From Liolophura sinensis (taxonomy: Eukaryota; Mollusca; Polyplacophora; Chitonida; Chitonidae), in the NCBI RefSeq assembly GCF_032854445.1, contig NC_088300.1, positions 32,409,608 through 32,473,607 on the forward strand: DNA of 64,000 nt. Reading direction: 5' to 3'. A program made the position numbers and the translations under genes. Positions 57,533 through 63,200 of this stretch are shown in pieces; the stretch's first letter is position 1, and every line of letters starts with the position of its first letter. The notes beneath the pieces were generated by a model that saw only the letters and a program-made list of their open reading frames with translations, searched no databases and had not been told where the DNA came from.

Positions 57533-60183
57533 GTGTTCGGTGTGACTGGGTTTGATCCTGTGTCTCGCGACTTCATGGCTGACGCTCTAGCCATTACGTC
57601 ACCAAAGCGATCACAATTTATAGATCAAGGCTTGAAACAATAAACTGAAAGAGTAAGGGTTGTGCAGGGATAAGCAATCGTGAAAACGAACTCTCCAAAC
57701 CGAAGGGGCTGAACCAGTATACTGTTGTCCAAAGTGGACTAGAAATTAATCCAGATTTAAATCTTAACACAAATCTTGTTCTAATATCAAGGAAATTGGA
57801 ATTCCATCCAGACTAAAGTTAAGCTTACGATGCTCATACACTTCTGAACAACTTGGCCTTGCTTAATGGTAATAACTTACGAGTCAGCCAAGTAGTTCAT
57901 GCGTTTCATTTTCTCTTCCACAGGCACAAGTTCTCTCTCCAGATTCTGAAAAACATATCATCTTTTACTGTGAAATGTGACTGATAAATCTGACTGATAA
58001 TTTGTCATTGCATGCAGTTGGATTTATTTTTTTCATGTGGTATTTTCATTGCTGTTTAATGCAATACTGAAGAATATTCCACTTATACAATGGCTGTCAA
58101 TTTTATGCATGCAGGAAACCCATGTGCCCTGGTTAAACCAACAATCTTTGGCATGATGTTGACGCACATTCCCACGTGATGTACAAACTAGCATGTCACA
58201 TGGAAAGCAAGTTCTCCAGCTTTAACAGATGTAACACTGCACCAACGGATCCACAAACACCCTCAAATTCTTACTGTCACCAAAATGGCTGTTCTGCTCC
58301 CTCACAAAGCTTCAACCTTTTACAGCCAGATGTTACTGGTTCAGCCTTACATACAACATCAGACAAAGGTCATGGTAAAATCCACTAATTTCATGTATAT
58401 TTAATTTCACGTTTTTCAGTTAAAAATCACCAGATATGTCTGCAATCACATGTAGTATGAATGACTTACACTAATTGCCCCAAGAATAGACCAGAAAAGT
58501 TTTTTTCTCAGAAGGCAATTATTTACTGGCTTGATAGCATGCAAGACAAATCTCCTACTATACAGCCTAGCTAAACCTCCAAGGCTAGCAGCCATGAAAG
58601 CATTCTTTCCAAAGTCCTATATCAAACAATATCACCTTGCATTTTAAACAGAACGTAACAAGAATGTCACTAGTGATCAGGCTTTAAGGTAACGTTACAA
58701 TTTCCTCGGTATAATAAAATATTAAGTGAGAATTTCATAAGGAAGGATCTGGGGTTGTTTTCCTGCAGATGACATCAACAGGGTATCAGCCCCATGTTTA
58801 TCGCAGCAGCTAAATCCTGATTTGTACGCTGATGTATTATCAAATCAATGCTTGCAACAACATCAGACATCCACAAAAGACCTACAGCGTGTTTGCGCTT
58901 AAGTAGCTCGTTATGCTTGAGATCTTTGCCGATGTCATCGTTATTCATGCCACTGTCCTTTTCTCGGATCCAGTCTTGAAGCTCGTCACACGTAGACTGA
59001 AACAACTCAATGCTGCAAGAAAAAAAAAATAACGAGATGTATTGTTTAGAACAATACACTTGCACAATTGATCATCAGACAAAAAAAAAAATAAAAGAAA
59101 AAAATAAAAAAAAATATCAGGCAAATATCTTTATAATTATGCTTTCCAAACACTAAAATCAATGGATCATGTCAGTATAAAAATTCTAGCTTTTGGTTGT
59201 TTCTTCTTTCAGCCATGTCTTTGATTATATATTACTCATCAGACTGTTCTAAGTCAGAATTCTAATTAAAAATGCATTGGTTATGAGTCATTTTATTATA
59301 TGAGGCTTTATCTTATATTTCACCTATAAAGTGTTAATTAACAAATGTTTCCAAATACCAGTTTCTTCAAAGAGCAATTCATTTATATTTGGGAAATTTG
59401 TCACCAAGATAACTGTTTAAAAATTCACAACTGTCATGGTTTACGGAATTGCAGTTCACAATATTTCATATTTATTTATTTACTTTATTGATGTTTTACA
59501 CCGTACTCAAGAATATTTCACTTATACCACGGCGGCCAGCATTATGGTGGGGGAAACCCACTACCATCCACAGGATGTTGACAGATCTTCCCACATACGA
59601 GGGGTATTTTAAAAGTTAAAAGTTCACCTCACTGACTATCCTCATTAGAACAAGTACATGTATCAAACTGCAGGCGGATCCACATGGGAAAATCTGTCAG
59701 CAGCCTGCCCAAAGGTCATGGCTTCCTGTTGGGCACATCCCACCCGTATGCACACGGCCACTGTGTTAGTGAAATACTCTTGAGTACAACATAAAACACC
59801 AATCAAATAAATGCGTAGCCAATCTGTTAAGTATGTGGAAACCAAGCGAAAAAGGTGATGTCATTTTCAAGAAATGTTATCCAAACTCAAGGTTTTGTCA
59901 TACTGGTCCCAGATCTCAATATGCCTCTGCAGAATTCACAGGGAAGATGTTCACAGTTAAATTACGTATTTCTGTCTGTTTTATGACAGCTCACTTTATT
60001 TAATACATTATCACCTTTTATTGTCTTCTTTTGTTTTAAGAATCTTGGGAGGAAATCAGTGCATATGCTTAACAATTGTACAGTACACCCATCGTGAACG
60101 AACATTTATGCTGTACATGTATCTACATAATATAAATGGCCATATAGTTCTGCACTGAGTATGGCATAAAACAATCAGCAAAA

Positions 60184-60227
<44 letters not shown>

Positions 60228-63200
60228 AAACATGTTCAAGTTATCAATTTTTATGTCCACAGAAAAAGCACAATCAATCTTACCTGGATGCTCCTTTCAG
60301 AGATTTTTCTTTCTCCAACTTTAATTTGTTGAGATGGTTCCACCTGTTGAGATAATCGAGTTATGATGAAGAATTGTTAGAAACTAAACATACTGAAGTA
60401 ACTGTCATTCTACTTCTCATAATTTCATAACTGCTACTATGAAAGCAGAGCCTTAATACCAAAGAGCTATTTATTTGACACATGTCTTTTCTCCATGACT
60501 GCCTCATGAGTGACTTGTTACAGATATCTCCATGGCTACAACTAGGGAAATCATGATTTTTTTTTTTAACTCTGAATACATCTCCCCAGAAAGTGTAAAA
60601 TTTATTGATTTGATCTGAATGGTCTGTTCTCCAAACTATATCTTTTGCAGGACACTGAATATTCAGCTTTATATGAGGAAATCCGGCATGATGCCTATTA
60701 CTGGTGTATGACTACCACCCAACTTGGTCCACATCTTGACCACGAAAGCGCACTAAATATTCGACAAATGTATCAATCCATAATATAGGTCGGTTCCAAT
60801 AAAGAAACCCACAGGTGAATTTTCACATGATAAACTAGCTTTAGTGCAAAATAGGACAACTACTAATACGTTTATTTTCGTACACTGATCATTTTCAACC
60901 AATTTACACAATGAGAAAGTCAGAATGTCATCACAAAATCAGCAATGTGGGTTCATTCAGCCAGGAATCTCAGCATCAGATGTCACCATCACACGCGACT
61001 GATATCTTTACTTTCCCTGGAGACAGTATGTTTATTTATTTAATCATTTGATAAGGGTGTGAATATTTTGCTTGTACAACAACACACTTACGGCGACATG
61101 TCATTGAGATTTCGCATAACAAGTTGCTTGTTTACACCCAGACAAGACGGATCATGTGTGGCAGTGCGGATGAATTACAAGACTAATTACCTGTCATTGA
61201 TCTCCTTCTGTCGCTTTTTCACCTGATCTGTCTGACTGCTACCTGAGCTGATGATGTCATCAGCCAGACTGTTTAAGTCATCCAAACGGCCTTTGTTCGC
61301 AGCCAAGCTGGTCAGAAGGTTCTGAATATATTAAGGCGAAAAAGGATCAGGTGGTTTGTTAAAATTTAAGCATCAAATTAACGATATCTATGTTGTATCA
61401 CATCAATTTTTTTTTTGGTTTGAGAACTTAAATCATAATCCATCTTAGAATTTGATTAATTTTTTTAAACCTAACTTAAATGATGTAAACAATTAATTAA
61501 TTTATGTAAAGTGAACAGATCCCATAAAGTTTCTATACTAAAATACATATCTGGTGAAGTGATCGCAAAATTAAAAAAAAAAAAGATGTGAATACCTCAA
61601 ACTTTTTACGAACAGCATCCATATTGTCTGTCAAACTTTCTCTACTCGTCAAGGCCTTTTCCTGTTAATAAAAAAAAAAAGAAAAAAAAAAAGATTTACC
61701 TGGTACATTTTTAAATTAGCCATCATACATGTCACAGGAACTTATTTATGACAGATATAGTGACATACAGCACTAAATCCCTTATTTGCCTGAATTATTT
61801 AATAAACACAATGAAACAGTTATTATCTATGATCATGTAAGATAATATTTCACTCTGATGTGAATACATATATCTATATAATCACGAGGTATTAATTACA
61901 TAGAAAATATACGGAAATGCTTTCGGGAATCACATCAATTAACTCACAAACATACACTGATTACGGTAAACAACTTAAAATTTCACCCAGGGCTATAAAG
62001 TGATACTTTCTAATGATCTTAGAAGGTGTTCTCAGGTTTGCATGGTAGGTATGATGATGGCCTAATGGAAAAAATATAAATTTTATCACGAAAAGTAAAA
62101 TTTTATGACATCAGATACTGACCTCCTCTTGTGCTGCATAATGACTGCTCATATTCATGGTTGGGTTACACTAATTTAACTTGTTGCTTTACAATCATAA
62201 TTTAAATTGTTGTTTTACAATCATAATAATTTCTTTTTTTCAATGTCAGAGGAAGGTATAATAATAAAAACAAAAACTTGAAAATCGTCTAATCTGGTGC
62301 TGCCTTTCTATTTTCAATATACCGGCCCGGGTAGCAGAACTGGCAGAGCGTCCGCTTCGTGAGTGGTAGATCCAGGATCAATCCTTGGTCGAGTCATACT
62401 TAAGACTTTAAAAGATGAAGTTGTGACTTCCTCGCTTGGCATTCAGCATGAAGGGGATAGTGCAACGACTGGTTGACCCTTATCAGTATAATGGCTCGTG
62501 CAGAGAGGATTACTTGATGGTAAGTTGTCTCAGTGAAAGCAGCACTAGGTAAAAGAGGGGTGGAAATCTGTCCTGCAGCAAGGAGGTACATTACATACGC
62601 CCTACAGATTCCTTTGTCATTATATGACTGAAAAAACTGTTGAGCACGACGTTAAACCCAAGCACTCACTCTATTTTCAATAAGCTGTCAAAAAGAACAC
62701 TAAATTATCACCTTTTCTTTCATCCAAATGTCAAACTCATCGCAATCTCGATAGAACTTGAACAGTCTGATGGCATCTTCCAGTGAGATTTTTCTTGCCT
62801 GAAATTAAAAAAAAGAAGTAATTTTGAGAATATACATGTAATTAAAACTCGTAAAATCTTGCATCAGTTGAGAGGTTGTAATGCATTTTATCTATATGCC
62901 ACATTCTGACCACAAATACCATTTTGTTTTAAAGTGTTTCATAGTAAGGAATCACAATACAAAGCATATAGTTCAAATTTTGAAGCGGATATCAACAGGC
63001 CATAAATGTATTAGACAAAGTGTTGTAAAGCTTTATTTCTTAGGTCTGAAAGCCAGTTATAACTTTATCTTTTGGTGACATCACACAACACGGCTATGTT
63101 GTCATGTGCAATCTAGTTCCCAGTGTAGTCAAATTCCCAGTGCTGCCTCACTCAAAGACCAGGCTGAGACACCAGATTGCCCACCCAGTAGTACACATGC

